NCBI GenBank assembly: GCA_008000375.1
Contig: SMOI01000376.1
Coordinates: forward strand, 1-29,262
From: Poteriospumella lacustris
Taxonomy: Eukaryota > Sar > Chrysophyceae > Chromulinales > Dinobryaceae
Direction: 5' to 3'
Length of the DNA: 29,262 bases
Below the pieces are notes generated by a model. It was given only the letters and a program-made list of their open reading frames with translations. It had not been told where the DNA came from and did no database searches. Positions 9,478 through 19,225 of this stretch are shown in pieces. A program made the translations under genes and the position numbers. How positions within the stretch are numbered: the first letter of the stretch is position 1; each line of letters begins with the position of its first letter.

Positions 9478-9662
9478 ATCAAATTCAAACGTCGCGCCGT
9501 CGTCGTTTTGAGTTTGGTTTTTGCTCGATGACAGGACCTACCATGGAACATGGCCCAGATGGAATTACTTCTCTCCCATGATTTGCATGGTTCCATGGTA
9601 GGTCTTTTCATCAAAACAATAACCAATTTCAAAACGAAGACGGCGCGACGTTTGACCAAATT
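9478..9662. repeat. long inverted repeat (imperfect hairpin, about 80-base arms)
   Basis: The left arm, about 9478-9557, includes AAACGTCGCGCCGTCGTCGT and GGACCTACCATGGAACATGG. The right arm, about 9576-9662, is its imperfect inverse, including CATGGTTCCATGGTAGGTC and GACGGCGCGACGTTTG. The loop is about 18 bases. Transcribed from either strand it would fold into a long hairpin. The 141-codon minus frame at 9315-9740 merely runs through it. Confidence 0.75.
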
Positions 9663-9772
9663 GTCGGCCTTCGCAAATAGCCTTCGCAAGAGAATGACAA
9701 ATATGCGGAATATCATCGAGTTTTCTTGGATCGTAGCCATCGATGTATGCTGTACTTACAAATATGCGGAGC

Positions 9773-10200
9773 GCGTCGGGGCGACGGACTCAACGGACGA
9801 GTCATCAGCCGTCCGACGTGATTGGCGATAAGTATCCCTTGATGCCAGATCCACTGGATCCGGACGAGCGATGTGGTCGACCGCCGAAGGTGAAGTTTTG
9901 TCCTCTGATCAGTCGAGCGGCGGACTCCAGGAACGCGCGCGCGTGGAGTTGTGACGACGCAGCGAGAGCTCCGTTTGCTTCCCTGCGAAGATGGTCGGGG
10001 CGACGGACTCGACTGACAAGTCGTCAGCCGTCCGTCTTGACCGGTGAGCCGTCGTCCTCCGTGGGCTCCGGTGGGGGGCTCACCGGGAGCACTCGACTCG
10101 AGCTGCGCCGCGATGGAAGGGGGCTTCATCTGCCGCGTCGACGAGGCGCGTCGGGGCGACAGACTCGATAAACGAGTCTTCTGCTACCCGACGTGACCGC
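9773..10200 (+). repeat. three dispersed copies of a 50-bp GC-rich motif
   Basis: Related copies begin near 9773, 9992 and 10149. Each starts GTCGGGGCGACGGACTC (AGACTC in the third) and continues with ACGAGTC or ACAAGTC and a CCGTCCGACGTGA-like end. Copies one and three also share downstream GATGCC and GGATCCACC/ACTGGATCC-like blocks. In the plus frame 9743-10171 they read as ASGRRTQRTSHQPSD, WSGRRTRLTSRQPSV and ASGRQTR plus a stop. Spacings of about 219 and 157 bp suggest diverged tandem duplication. No protein family was recognised. Confidence 0.6.
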
Positions 10201-10290
10201 TTGGATGCCCACCGCAGAGGCGGATCCACCGGTTGCCAATAAAACAGTAGTGAAACCGTTTGCCAATTAAACCCGGAAAACCGCAAAAGA

Positions 10291-10332
10291 GACAACGGAA
10301 AAACGACAACGGAAAAACGACAACGGAAAAGC
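10291..10332 (+). repeat. 14-bp tandem repeat, three copies
   Basis: GACAACGGAAAAAC is repeated exactly at 10291 and 10305, with one change in the third copy at 10319. Degenerate units extend on both sides (about 10271-10350). Confidence 0.85.
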
Positions 10333-10362
10333 GGCACATGGAAAAGTGACAAGGCAAATGAA

Positions 10363-10410
10363 GGCGTCCTGACCCTGTAGGGGTCACCGTTGTAACTGTT
10401 CAACTGAGGG
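10363..10410 (-). repeat. terminal inverted repeat, right arm
   Basis: On the minus strand it reads CCCTCAGTTGAACAGT through ACAGGGTCAGGACGC. It partners 6016-6021 plus 8074-8115. Confidence 0.65.
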
Positions 10411-11842
10411 ATTAAAACGTTATGTGATTTATTGCGTTATAAAACGACTTCACACAGTCCTGTCATAGCATGAGTACACCACAGCGGTCCTAGTGCTAGA
10501 ACAGCGTGTGTTGAACAGACATTAACCGGTATGAGAATAACAAACCCAATTAGGAAATAGCGAATGCAATTATCAAGCACTCATCAAGCGCATGGGCGTT
10601 ATGCCAGCAATGAGAAATACCTGAATCCACCACCAGCTTCAAAAAGAATTGCTTTCAAACGCGACAAATGAGGCCGTTATGGTCCTCCTCACTTCCCTGG
10701 CAGCAACGCTTTGCACATACACTTCCCTTATATGGGTGAAGAGACAAAACGCCCCGACCTAAAAGTCGTACAGAAAAAGTAGGCGGAGGAGTTGGACAGG
10801 AACGCTGATGGAGGAGAAGTGTGGCGTAACCCCGGTACGCGTTCGTTGGTGGGCTACGTTTGAGCTGTCTGATCATCCGTATGAGAATTGGGATGCAGTT
10901 CAGGAACAAGGTAAAGGAACAAGGTTCAGTGTAGTCTTCTGCTGTGGTCGATCTATCCAAAGTGTTAAAGAACTCATCGTTTTGCGACATATTTTGCCAA
11001 CGTTTGCAAGTCCATCTGCTTCATTTGATTTGGGAGGAACCCAATTTGATGGAGAATCCGCGACGTGAAGTCCAAGCCAGACAGGCTCGGATTATGATTC
11101 TTCGAGCTCTGTGCAAGTTTGGAAGGTATTGCGTATTCCGTTCGACATTGCACGCAAATCGCGCGACATTGCGTATTCTGTCCCTGTTCATGACCTTAAT
11201 GGTTGCGACAAGTTCAATCGGTTGTTGAACAAGCGACCGCTTCATTGCACTGGGAGGGAATAGCGCATCACGAAGAAAAAACCCAGACGGTAGACATTGT
11301 TGTTCTGTGTGTGCTGTGGTGCTCGTTTCTTCGTGGTGCTCTATTTTCCCAGATGCGATCTGGAGAAGGTGGACTCCACCATAAGTGGAGGTTCGTAACG
11401 AAAACGTAGGTTAGTAATGGACCGAAGCAATCGAAGCCCAGCGACGACAAACGACCAAAACCTAACAGCTAATGACCGACTAACGACAACGCACGCAAGC
11501 TTATCCTACATCTTCATGACAGCATTAGCTCTTCTTTTGTTTTATTGGAACTGATGGTGGACACAGCCAACTTGAGAGAGGCGGTGGATGTATGGCGTGG
11601 GGTTGAAAATACATCAGAGGTGATAAACGGTATTGACGAAGAGTGGGATAAGTATATAGCTGCTGATGACAAAACAGATACTTGCAGTGATACTGTTCAT
11701 ACTCCATCAAAATGCGAGACACTCCAATCGACTCCAACCAAGGAAGAATTGAATTGTACCCTTTCGCTCATAACAGCGTATGCGAACCATTTACAGCATC
11801 AGATTGCTTTGCGCGGTGGAGCACAAAAAGGTGAATTCTCTA
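10411..11842. other. no firmly recognised gene
   Basis: Frames include plus 10808-11068 and a stretch around 11100-11260 reading VWKVLRIPFDIARKSRDIAY then HDLNGCDKFNRLLN, which looks protein-like but matches nothing I know. Plus 11545-11868 (108 codons with stop) reads MELMVDTANLREAVDVWRGV and ends with EELNCTLSLITAYANHLQ. That tail loosely resembles the acidic-then-helical C-terminus of some pogo/Tigger transposases, but the likeness is weak. It converges on the pogo-type gene that follows. Confidence 0.3.
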
Positions 11843-12718
11843 TTATTGCCATATCAAGATTGAAGTAATCATACCTTGCTCTTGAAGTAATTCATTCGCC
11901 GCTTCAACGGGAGTTCTGTTTGTCTCAGTCGGAAACGTGTCAACATAATTATTGACAATTTCGTTTTCAACAATGTCTTCATACCACAAACCGGTGTTAT
12001 CATTTGTGGGAGGTTGTAACAGCTGTTGGTGCTGTTGAGGAGGTGGCGACGGCGGAAGTGTAGCCGGAGTGCGGCTGGCGTTTCGCTTTTCTGCCGCTGC
12101 CATTTGGAACGCATCGTCATATATTTTGATATAGCATTCGGACGTCCAAGCTCTTTTTATTAAGTTCATTTCCGAAAGAGGTTGAGTTAATTCTAGCTTT
12201 TTCAATGCATCACAGTTCCAATCGACACTCATGTTTCTCCAGTTCGACAATGTCATTTGAGAACGTATGATACTTGATCTGCCTGCTTCAGACAGTTGTT
12301 CGTTGTTCAACAACTCCATGGCAATGCTACGATACCAAGATGTGCAGCTTTTCCTGATATGGGCTTTGTAAGGGGCGTGAAAGTAGGTATCATTCAACTG
12401 AACAACACCGGTCATTCCAGCAGGTATGTATCTGATTCGCACGAACGGATACGTACTCTTCACCCAGTTTCTGAATTCAGCGCTTGTGTTCACACTCCAG
12501 CAGTCCAACACAAACACGATAGGTATTGATTGCTTGAGACGATCATTAAGGGTGTGACCATACAACGCGCGCAATTTATTTTCCCGATAGTTCTCCATGA
12601 TCCACGTGATGGCCTTCTTCTTTTCATGGATATTTGACCAATGATTGGGTGAATTACCAAATATCCATCTGTCTTTTACTTCCTCTTTACCTCTTTGAGC
12701 AAGAGATGGAAGAGACAC
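11843..12718 (-). pseudogene. pogo-type DDE transposase (DDE_1), N-terminally truncated
   Basis: A 291-codon minus frame matches the catalytic half of Tc1/mariner-superfamily pogo transposases. Residues 2-28 read SLPSLAQRG...WIFGNSPNHWSN, in the place where related transposases have GKT..SLP followed by the NHWS tract. Residues 69-73 (FVLDC) match the second catalytic block LLLDN, with Asp72 kept but Asn changed to Cys. Residues 97-111 (YIPAGMTGVVQLNDT) match the third block, x-PxxxTxxxQPLD, with Asp110. A Pro/Gln-rich tail follows. The helix-turn-helix and CENP-B-like DNA-binding region and the first catalytic Asp should lie upstream beyond 12718, but only degenerate frames are there (12719-13081). 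It is therefore a 5'-truncated, probably inactive copy, though its C-terminal half has remained open unusually long for this region. Confidence 0.6.
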
Positions 12719-13600
12719 CTAGAAACGAGCGTTGCAAAAAAAACAAAACGGACAAATAAACGTGATAGAACCACCAGAGGTGTTCCACCTCCTTGTGGAA
12801 TAAACTCGAAGTTGCATTGTATTCTCAACATAGGAGAAATCAAAATAGTAAAAACGCGATTCGTGGCTGTAACTTGAATGGAATGGTATTGAATCAGATC
12901 GAAGGTTCGTTTCACATGGGGATAATCGTTGTATTGGAAGTGAACAACAAATAAGGCAAAACGAAACCAATTCATAAGGAAGAACGGTAAATAAAGCGCA
13001 CATTAGGAGGGAAAGAAAATTATATTTTGAGCGAAACAAAATACAATGAGCTTTGGAAATGTCAACGAAGTCGTGGGTCAATAGATCTGTGAGACTAGAT
13101 CTCGTCCGTTGACTAGATTGCTGTCCGCTTCAGCTTGGAGAGCGATGAACTTGCTGGAGACCCGGTTAAGACATAAACACCGGTCAAGTTGTTTTCAATG
13201 GACTAGGTTTTTCTTATGTAGTTGTTTGTCATTATAGGAAGACACAACAACGCGGGAAGAGACCGCAACAATTTCGATCATTCTTTCAAGTACTACACAC
13301 GAGTGGTAGCAGAGTCGGGGTACCCGAACGCTTGTAAACGTGCACGCCGGCTCTCCAAATATTTCTCTAAGACCTTCTTTACCATCACCCTCATTTTCGC
13401 GACCATGGCCTTTGAACCTAGTTCCAACGATGCAAGAACGCGAGCACCGGACGTCATGGACCGTCTCAAGTGCGTTGAAGACGCGGCCACAGCTAGATTA
13501 GCCAACAGCGACAGGTTGTTCACTGCGCCTCTCGCCGCGTGTTTTGCACAATCGTCTGATATAATGCGATCGGTCTCCGATCGAAGCTCCGATCGTTTGA
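12719..13600. other. degenerate sequence between two transposase relics
   Basis: The minus frame 12719-13081 holds the likely decayed 5' part of the pogo-type gene. The plus frame 13222-13629 (MFVIIGRHNNAGRDRNNFDH...) precedes the hAT remnant and could be its N-terminal part in another register, but no BED-finger Cys/His pattern is visible. Confidence 0.3.
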
Positions 13601-14070
13601 ACCCAAGAGTTCCATACAGTAGCTGTTGAATTACGCTTCAGCTGGCTGCGCTTCCTGATTGTAACAGGCCTACCATTTTGCGTTGTGGAGGGAGTCAAGT
13701 ATTCGCCCATTTCCATCAAGACATTCGTCTGAACAATGGAGAAAACTTGGGAAGTCCATCGTGAATCAATGAAAGGAGAACTCCCAAAACAATTTGTCAT
13801 CATTTTTGATGGCTGGACTTGCGACTTCACACACACCCATTTTGTTGCTGTGCTTGCAGTGTACAGTACAGTTCCTTATCGGGAAAAAGTTCTGCTGTCG
13901 CTTGCGCATCTGCTGGACGAGGCAGACTATTCAGCTGAAAGCCACGCCAAATACATTTCGTCCATTTTGCAGTCGTGTGACCGAGATGTATCCAACGTTC
14001 TGTTTGTGGCAGGTGATACTTGCTCTACCAATGTTAAAATGGTCCACGCAGATCTGACGAGGAAATCCAC
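13601..14070 (+). pseudogene. hAT-superfamily transposase remnant
   Basis: One plus frame reads FHTVAVELRFSWLRFLIVTG then LPFCVVEGVKYSPISIKTFV, a TGA stop at 13730-13732, then KQFVIIFDGWTCDFTHTHFV and VSNVLFVAGDTCSTNVKMV. The sequence (L/I)PFxxVE, a (F/L)DGWT-type first catalytic block and the GDxCxxN second block are the ordered landmarks of hAT transposases, whose role is cut-and-paste DNA transposition. Similarity breaks off near 14070, where GC-rich sequence begins. The stop at 13730 and the missing RW-type block and C-terminal dimerisation domain mark it as dead. It is more complete in its N-terminal half than the minus-strand relic at 5467-5934 and belongs to a different subfamily. Confidence 0.6.
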
Positions 14071-14109
14071 CAGGCGACCACCATCTCAGCATACCCAGGG
14101 ATACCTAGG

Positions 14110-14250
14110 ATGGCGACGCCGACAAGCGGCGACGCTCGGGAGCGTCGGCGAGGGGCCGAGGCGTCGGCGGGTGCATCGGTCACCACGCCAGACCCCGGCG
14201 GAACGCCCGGGAACGTCGGAAAACTAATGCGTATCCCAACGCAGCCGTAG
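14110..14250 (+). other. GC-rich 46-residue open frame, unknown
   Basis: This ATG-initiated frame reads MATPTSGDARERRRGAEASA, then VTTPDPGGTPGNVGKLMRIP, and stops at 14248-14250. Base composition and G/C-ending codons differ sharply from the flanking AT-rich DNA and resemble the large gene at the right end. A Pro/Gly-rich, basic start like this could be the first exon of a host gene or the start of a gag-like protein, but neither can be shown. It interrupts the hAT remnant. Confidence 0.25.
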
Positions 14251-14509
14251 CTTACGGTCGATCCAGTCGCCAAGTGTTGCAACTTGTCATGGTCATAGTA
14301 TGCATGAATCCGACAGCTAGTTGACCTTTGAAAGTTCTAGACCTTACCTTGAATGATGCAACTACAATTTCAGAGTCCAATCCAAAGTAGTCACCAACGG
14401 CAGGACTTTCGCGCATAAGTGCGTTAAGTCGCAAAGGTTTCGCGCACCTTTGCGCGAAAGGTCGACGTGGCACTACAACGCAACAACGCAACGACTCGCT
14501 CGCTGAGAC
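14251..14509. other. no gene; short palindrome
   Basis: Around 14436-14462 the sequence GGTTTCGCGCACC and its near inverse form a compact palindrome centred on CGCACCTTTGCGCG. The minus frame 14252-14491 has no recognised motif. Confidence 0.4.
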
Positions 14510-14730
14510 AGGGAGTTTGGGGTGTCTTTGTAAAGTTAGGGAAACCCGCGAAATTGTACAAAGTATGTCGTGTTTTCGCGATATTTTAAGTCTACTTAAT
14601 TCTTATTTAATTCGAATTAAGTCACTTAAGTAATTCTTCGATAGGCAACAAACGAATTAAGTAAGTCTATCAGTGACATAATTGCACTTAATTTAGGGAA
14701 TACCTATACGACACCCCTAAAGTCTCCCTA
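14510..14730. mobile_element. probable MITE, about 220 bp
   Basis: The left end is AGGGAGTTTGGGGTGTC. The right end, 14710-14730, read inversely is AGGGAGACTTTAGGGGTGTC, the same apart from a short indel and one change. The interior is very AT-rich with repeated AATTAAG/CTTAATT palindromes (14590-14690). It has no coding capacity, short terminal inverted repeats and small size, as MITEs do. No clear target duplication is visible. Confidence 0.5.
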
Positions 14731-14735
14731 GGCCT

Positions 14736-14879
14736 GGATGGGCGCCGCCATCGACGGCGTCGCCGACGCAGCCAACAACGGCGTCGCCAACGCAGCCAAC
14801 GACGGCGTCGCCGACGCAGCCAACTACGATACCGTGCTCGGTTGTGCCAGCGGCGGTGGCGCGGTCGCGACGCGAATGG
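14736..14879 (-). pseudogene. fragment paralogous to the large REJ/GPS gene tail, with 27-bp expansion
   Basis: This block is collinear with coding sequence at about 20041-20146. Shared landmarks on the plus strand are GGGCGCCGCCAT (14740 and 20043), CGCAGCCAACGACG, GTGCTCGG, and the identical 20-mer GCGCGGTCGCGACGCGAATG (14859-14878 and 20125-20144). In the reading frame of the large gene the minus strand gives LAASATPSMAAPI against SLAASSMAAPVEG. Between the shared ends the fragment has three copies of a 27-bp, 9-codon unit (LAASATPSx), where the large gene has a single LAAS and a Ser run. It starts almost at the right edge of the MITE. No other part of the gene is visible nearby. Confidence 0.6.
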
Positions 14880-16271
14880 CTGTTGGTAAATGTGTGCAAA
14901 AAACAGGACATGAAGATGTTCGCGAGGTTGTGTACTGGAGCTCAGCTTAGGAAGAAAATGTTGCCGCATGCTTCTCTATGACTGCAAATCGTTCTTAACA
15001 GCACCAATACCGCCACCCTTTCGAGTGGCACTACTCGTTTGCCTTTTGCAAAGCTGCTGTGGATATAGCGATGGTTGCAGAGCACCCTGGATTAAGGCTA
15101 GGTGAAACGTAACCGACGTCCTCTGCCTCGCGGTCCAACCGTTTCCTTGCCTTCTCAGCGGCTACAGCTTCCGCGTCTTCGCGTCGGCGAGATAATACTG
15201 CGTAAACGAAACGATTTAAGTAAACTGTACAGTTTGGTTTGCTGTGACTTGTTGTTTTGTTGTTTTGGCAAGTACCATGGAGCCTGGTATTGATGCTTTG
15301 TTGTTTGCGCGCCTCTGCGATGGTGTGGAAGGCGATTCGTCGTCGTGCGGGGCGTGGGTGTGCAGTACAAGTGGCCATTGTCTTAATCGTCAACGATCGA
15401 TATCACGAACGCCTTTACCCATTTCATCGAGACTATGTCCGCACCCTAACCGCACAGTTCTTGTGTTCCTCGCCTACCGATCCATAACCTCCGCCGTGAC
15501 AGATGAACTTCCCAACGGTTTGACGGTGGCCGGTCTCGGGTGTGGAATAGAGGGGTGGCTGGGCCCTTCGCTTGCGGTCGTGACTGAGCGCATCCTCTTT
15601 TCGCACGGTCCGTGCCGGTTGGATTGCCAAGAATTGCAGGAAGAGAATGTCTGAAATTTGTGTGATGGTAGGTGTGCGTAATTGTAGAAATTGTTGTTTA
15701 TTTAGAGTGTATTCCTTTCCATTCATGTTTTTATAAACGGTCCAAAGTGTTTCCAGGAAAACACAGGGGAGAGGAGAGAGTGCGTTTCAGTTTTACAGGC
15801 ACAGGTCAGTTCAACCTGTCGAACGTCGTCGATCGACCCACCTCGTTATTGTTTTGAAGGACATAATCGATCTTCCAATGCTTTGAGTTTCGAACGTACC
15901 TCAGAAGGAAACTAACTTCTTCTTCTATTCTTTGAAAATCCACGACGCTGGCGTCTTTACGAGTAGGATCTTTCACTCTCCATCGCACGCGACGAAGGAA
16001 AATGGAGGCGAGTCCTTGTCTTGGAAGAAAGTGCCGTCACGATACTGGGCAAATGGGCAAACAGATTCCACACGAAACCATCTATGGAACGGTCCGTACT
16101 AAGATCGCGTCTTGGCAATGCAGACCCAACCATTCACATTTGACATGGAAAGAACCAGTACTGTAATTCAAAGCCGTTTTCAAATCTTGATGAAAGTGCG
16201 AGTTCGTTTTTTCATAGTAAATGTCGATTCGACAATAGGGGTTTGGACTGGGGTAATTTAGGTTCTCTGAC
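14880..16271. other. no recognised gene; one coding-like patch
   Basis: On the minus strand at about 15215-15040 a frame reads RREDAEAVAAEKARKRLDRE then EDVGYVSPSLNP. It is a charged helical patch preceded by a pyrimidine-rich stretch ending CGCAG, which could be a splice acceptor. The plus frames at 15244-15654 and 15257-15487 overlap each other and show no family motif. Nothing here is firm enough to call a gene. Confidence 0.3.
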
Positions 16272-16385
16272 ATTTAATAAAATTAAATTTAACCCTCTTT
16301 GTTAAATTTAAAAGTTAAACGATGTTTTTAAATTTTAAAATTAAATTAAATTTAACAGTCCGATGTTATTATATTTAATTTAACA
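16272..16385. repeat. AT-rich island with AAATTTAA palindromes
   Basis: About 115 bases are almost entirely A and T, with repeated forms of AATTAAATTTAAC and its inverse GTTAAATTTAA. It could extrude as a cruciform or be a decayed MITE core; no outer terminal repeats were found. Confidence 0.7.
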
Positions 16386-18999
16386 ACCGGGTAAGCGCAG
16401 TCCGTTATCAGAGACTTCAAGATTTCGTCAAAGTTGGTCAGGTCATGATAGTGCCGACCGAGGCTGGGAGAGCGAGCAGCTCGCCCAAACTCGTGGAACT
16501 CTCTTCTCGGGGTTCGCACTTTGCTGCATTTATAATTTATGTCCTTTGTGGTTTGACTACAATGAAACATATTGTTTCATTGTTGTCCTTTGTGGTGTGG
16601 CCTTCCGATCCTAAATCCTAAATACAACATCGATGTGGGCAAAACCTCGATCGGATTCCCGCCACCAAGGCCAACGACCGGAAAGAACCGGACAACGGTG
16701 GGACTGTAACCACGCCTAAATATCGCTGTCCTATCCACAGGCGCAACATACCTTAAATTCTCGCCAGTTGTATCTGAAAAGTATGTCGCTCTCAATACTT
16801 AGCAGGTCAGAGAGCAACACCCTAGACCGAAACTGCACTTTGGACATATTTAGGGCACCGAAACTGCTATAGAACTTACGCCAAACCCACGCAACCGTGT
16901 GGGTAACTGGGTTGAACGGATCTACATAGATATCTCCATGATCATATATATTTCCACAACGATTGCGTCGCAAATATCCAAATTGAGGACCAAGATACAT
17001 TGTTTGTTTTCTATGGCAACAATGATGAACATTGTATGGAATATTTATGTGCCAACTCGCTATTCCGGCAACGGCCGAAAGGGAGATGACAACCGCAGTC
17101 ACATGCGTGAGCATGCAAAGCGAAGGAAAGGAAAACCATGAACATGCTATGGGAAAGCGCGGCAGCACATGCACATGCCATGGGAAAGCATGAACATGCT
17201 ATGGAAAGGCGTGGCTCGATGTCCCATTGGTTCGCCGCACCGGCGGTGTCGAGACGGGCTCTATGGGCGACGCCATAATACGGCGACTGGATCGCCGCAT
17301 TGTGTTCTGTGTTCTCGAGCACCTGGACGTCCAGAGCGCTACACAGATTGAGAAGTAGGTTGTGCCCATGGTCGGTCGAAATTCGCTTGGTAAACTAGTT
17401 TTGATGGCCGGTCAAAAATGATTTACCCTGAGAGGGTGTGCGGCATGCAACGCAAGTAGTCGTCGTTGTGGGGTTCCTTAACACCTTGGTAGTCTTTATG
17501 AAGATCAAATATCATTTTTTTCAACGTAGGAATTAGCAGAAAAGGGTAGCTTGCTGGCGTATGAATGGTAAAAAATGGACGTTTTGAAACTATTCATGTG
17601 TAAAGTCCACCTTCGTATTGATCACCTCGAGGCTATTGGCGGAGAGGTGAAAGGTCTATTTTCATAAGATGTCATCAAGATTGCTGTCAAGGATACTGGT
17701 AATTTACTGTCGAAAGAGGCGCGATGTTGTTTTCATCACCTATATCGGAAGATAAGAGAATGACATCCTTTCCTTTGAGTTATAGAAGGTGTTTTGTTGG
17801 TTAGTTTTAAACCGAAATGATTCCTCACCCGAAGCATCAGAGACGGAAGAAGATGGTTTTCCCATTAAGTGGAAACGCATGTGCTTCGTAGATTGATGGT
17901 TGACGGCTTTCTTGTATTCCTTGAGGTAGTGTTCCGAGGTTATTGCCTCAACGAATGGAATACATCAACGTCCTAACTTCAAGTGGAATACATCAACTGC
18001 GAGATCACTACGCAGGGTCAGTTGTTGTGCTTAGGAATCCGTTCAATGACACGACCATTTCCGTCTTGCATTCCAACACACATAACTTGACAGCCTCCAA
18101 TTACAAAACTGGCTTGCGCGATTTAGCCACGACAATCGACGATGATAAAACTACTGTAAGCCGTTAATATCGTCTTCTCGGGGCATGTCCTTCGTCTTCT
18201 AGCCGCAATGACTGCACATTAATGACGGAGCCTTCGTTCGCTATTTGTTTTGCACAAGTTTCGTAAATTCCAAGACTGAAAAATGGTTGGAGAACTCGGC
18301 AATTCGAAGTTTGTTCTGAAGGTCGGTCTGATGCAATACTCGGACCTACGATCGCATGTTGAGACATTTGCTCCCTGGCATCTTTCACTTTGCTGGGCAA
18401 TACTCTGCTTTGAAGCGAAACAACAGCCTGCTCACGCGTGGTGATTCTGCTACTTCTAATTGTACTTGTACAGTCCCATATATGAACATCATTGCAAGTA
18501 GTCACCCACCTATACACAGAACGGCAAAAGATTTCTGTTATAAAAATATAGCAAATACATCAGAAAAAACATCATACCAGCATTGATTCCTTCCCAGTTT
18601 CATTTCTCATCAGTGCAGATAACCGATGTACTTCAATTCTGTCGCAATCCTGAAAGCTTTGGCCGTCGAAGAACAGTATGTCTGCATCATATCTTTATCT
18701 CAGACTCTCGACAGGAATAATGACCAGCATTTAGTCCAACGCACGGAGTGACAGGATTACTGTACTTCCGAGCAGTGAAGATGTTCCCATTTGGCATTTT
18801 CCAAAGTTTTTCTTTTGTTGTGTTTCAAGATAAACATCTATGAACTTAATGCGGTTGACAGTTCTCCACCATCCATATCTTTGTGCCCATCCGTATTATC
18901 ATCGTCATGTACAGGAATGTTTGTCATCGTTTGCACGCGGTCCAGGTAATGGGACCGGATTCGGTGGGCTTTGGCCAAAATGGGACCGGTTTTCAAAAA
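16386..18999. other. no recognised gene
   Basis: Minus frames at 16577-16795 and 16731-17174 (containing HTVAWVWRKFYSSFGALNMS), minus 18164-18517 and plus 17943-18167 are open but match no family I know. A direct repeat of about 22 bp, CATGAACATGCTATGG plus GAAAG, occurs at about 17137 and 17189, with shorter CATGC/GCATG motifs around it. The duplicated GAATACATCAAC at about 17958 and 17983 is minor. Confidence 0.3.
17137..17212 (+). repeat. direct repeat, CATGAACATGCTATGG
   Basis: Two near-identical copies about 52 bases apart, each followed by a GGAAAG- or GAAAGG-type end and GCGGC/GCGTGGC. A third partial CATGCCATGGGAAAGC lies between them. Confidence 0.7.
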
Positions 19000-19009
19000 T
19001 AGTGGTAAG

Positions 19010-19033
19010 TATACAATACTGTTTCACTGAGGG
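19010..19033 (-). repeat. partial copy of the CCCT(T/C)AGTGAAACAGTA terminal repeat
   Basis: The minus strand reads CCCTCAGTGAAACAGTATTG, matching the outer end of the family found at 4773-4818, 8074-8115 and 10363-10410. No partner end was found within range, so this is a solo or truncated copy. It is the last recognised mobile sequence before the large gene. Confidence 0.6.
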
Positions 19034-19225
19034 AATATGCTGTCTGCCGCACGGTAACGATGCTGTCTGAAGCACAGCAGCAAGCAAATCGAGACGGCTT
19101 CTGCAGCAGACAGTTAACTCCGCAATCTCACAGAAACGAACATTTTCAATCCCATTACCCGCCCTTCGCTATGCTCGGCGACCTGCCGAAGGTTGCGGTT
19201 CGTCCGAAGTGGACGCATTACTTAA

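Larger units (their letters stand above)
6016..10410. mobile_element. TIR DNA element carrying a nested Harbinger insertion
   Basis: The left terminal repeat is split: CCCTTA at 6016-6021 and GTGAAACAGTAGTATACTAC onward at 8074-8115, ending ACAGGGTCAGGACGC. The right terminal repeat, 10363-10410, reads on the minus strand CCCTCAGTTGAACAGT...ACAGGGTCAGGACGC. The ends are about 48 bp long, strongest at the outer 16 and inner 15 bases. ATT directly flanks both ends (6013-6015 and 10411-10413), which could be a 3-bp target duplication but is too short to prove it. Without the nested insert the element is about 2.3 kb. No transposase is recognised inside, so it would be non-autonomous; the superfamily is not known. 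Confidence 0.5.

Noticed and set aside
9315-9740. A 141-codon minus frame as a gene
   Set aside because: It runs straight through both arms of the long hairpin and shows no family motif.
8103-10379. Alternative reading of the TIR element with CAGGGTCAGGACGC as the outer ends (hAT-like CAGGG termini)
   Set aside because: The bases outside these limits remain inverted-repeat related (CCCT(T/C)AGT...AACAGT) and no 8-bp target duplication is seen, so the longer ends are preferred, though not proven.
14688-14969. Arg/Trp-rich minus frame and Ala/Asp-rich plus frame (14738-14950) as genes
   Set aside because: Both are off-register readings of the 27-bp repeats; the register shared with the large gene gives the meaningful LAASATPS peptide.
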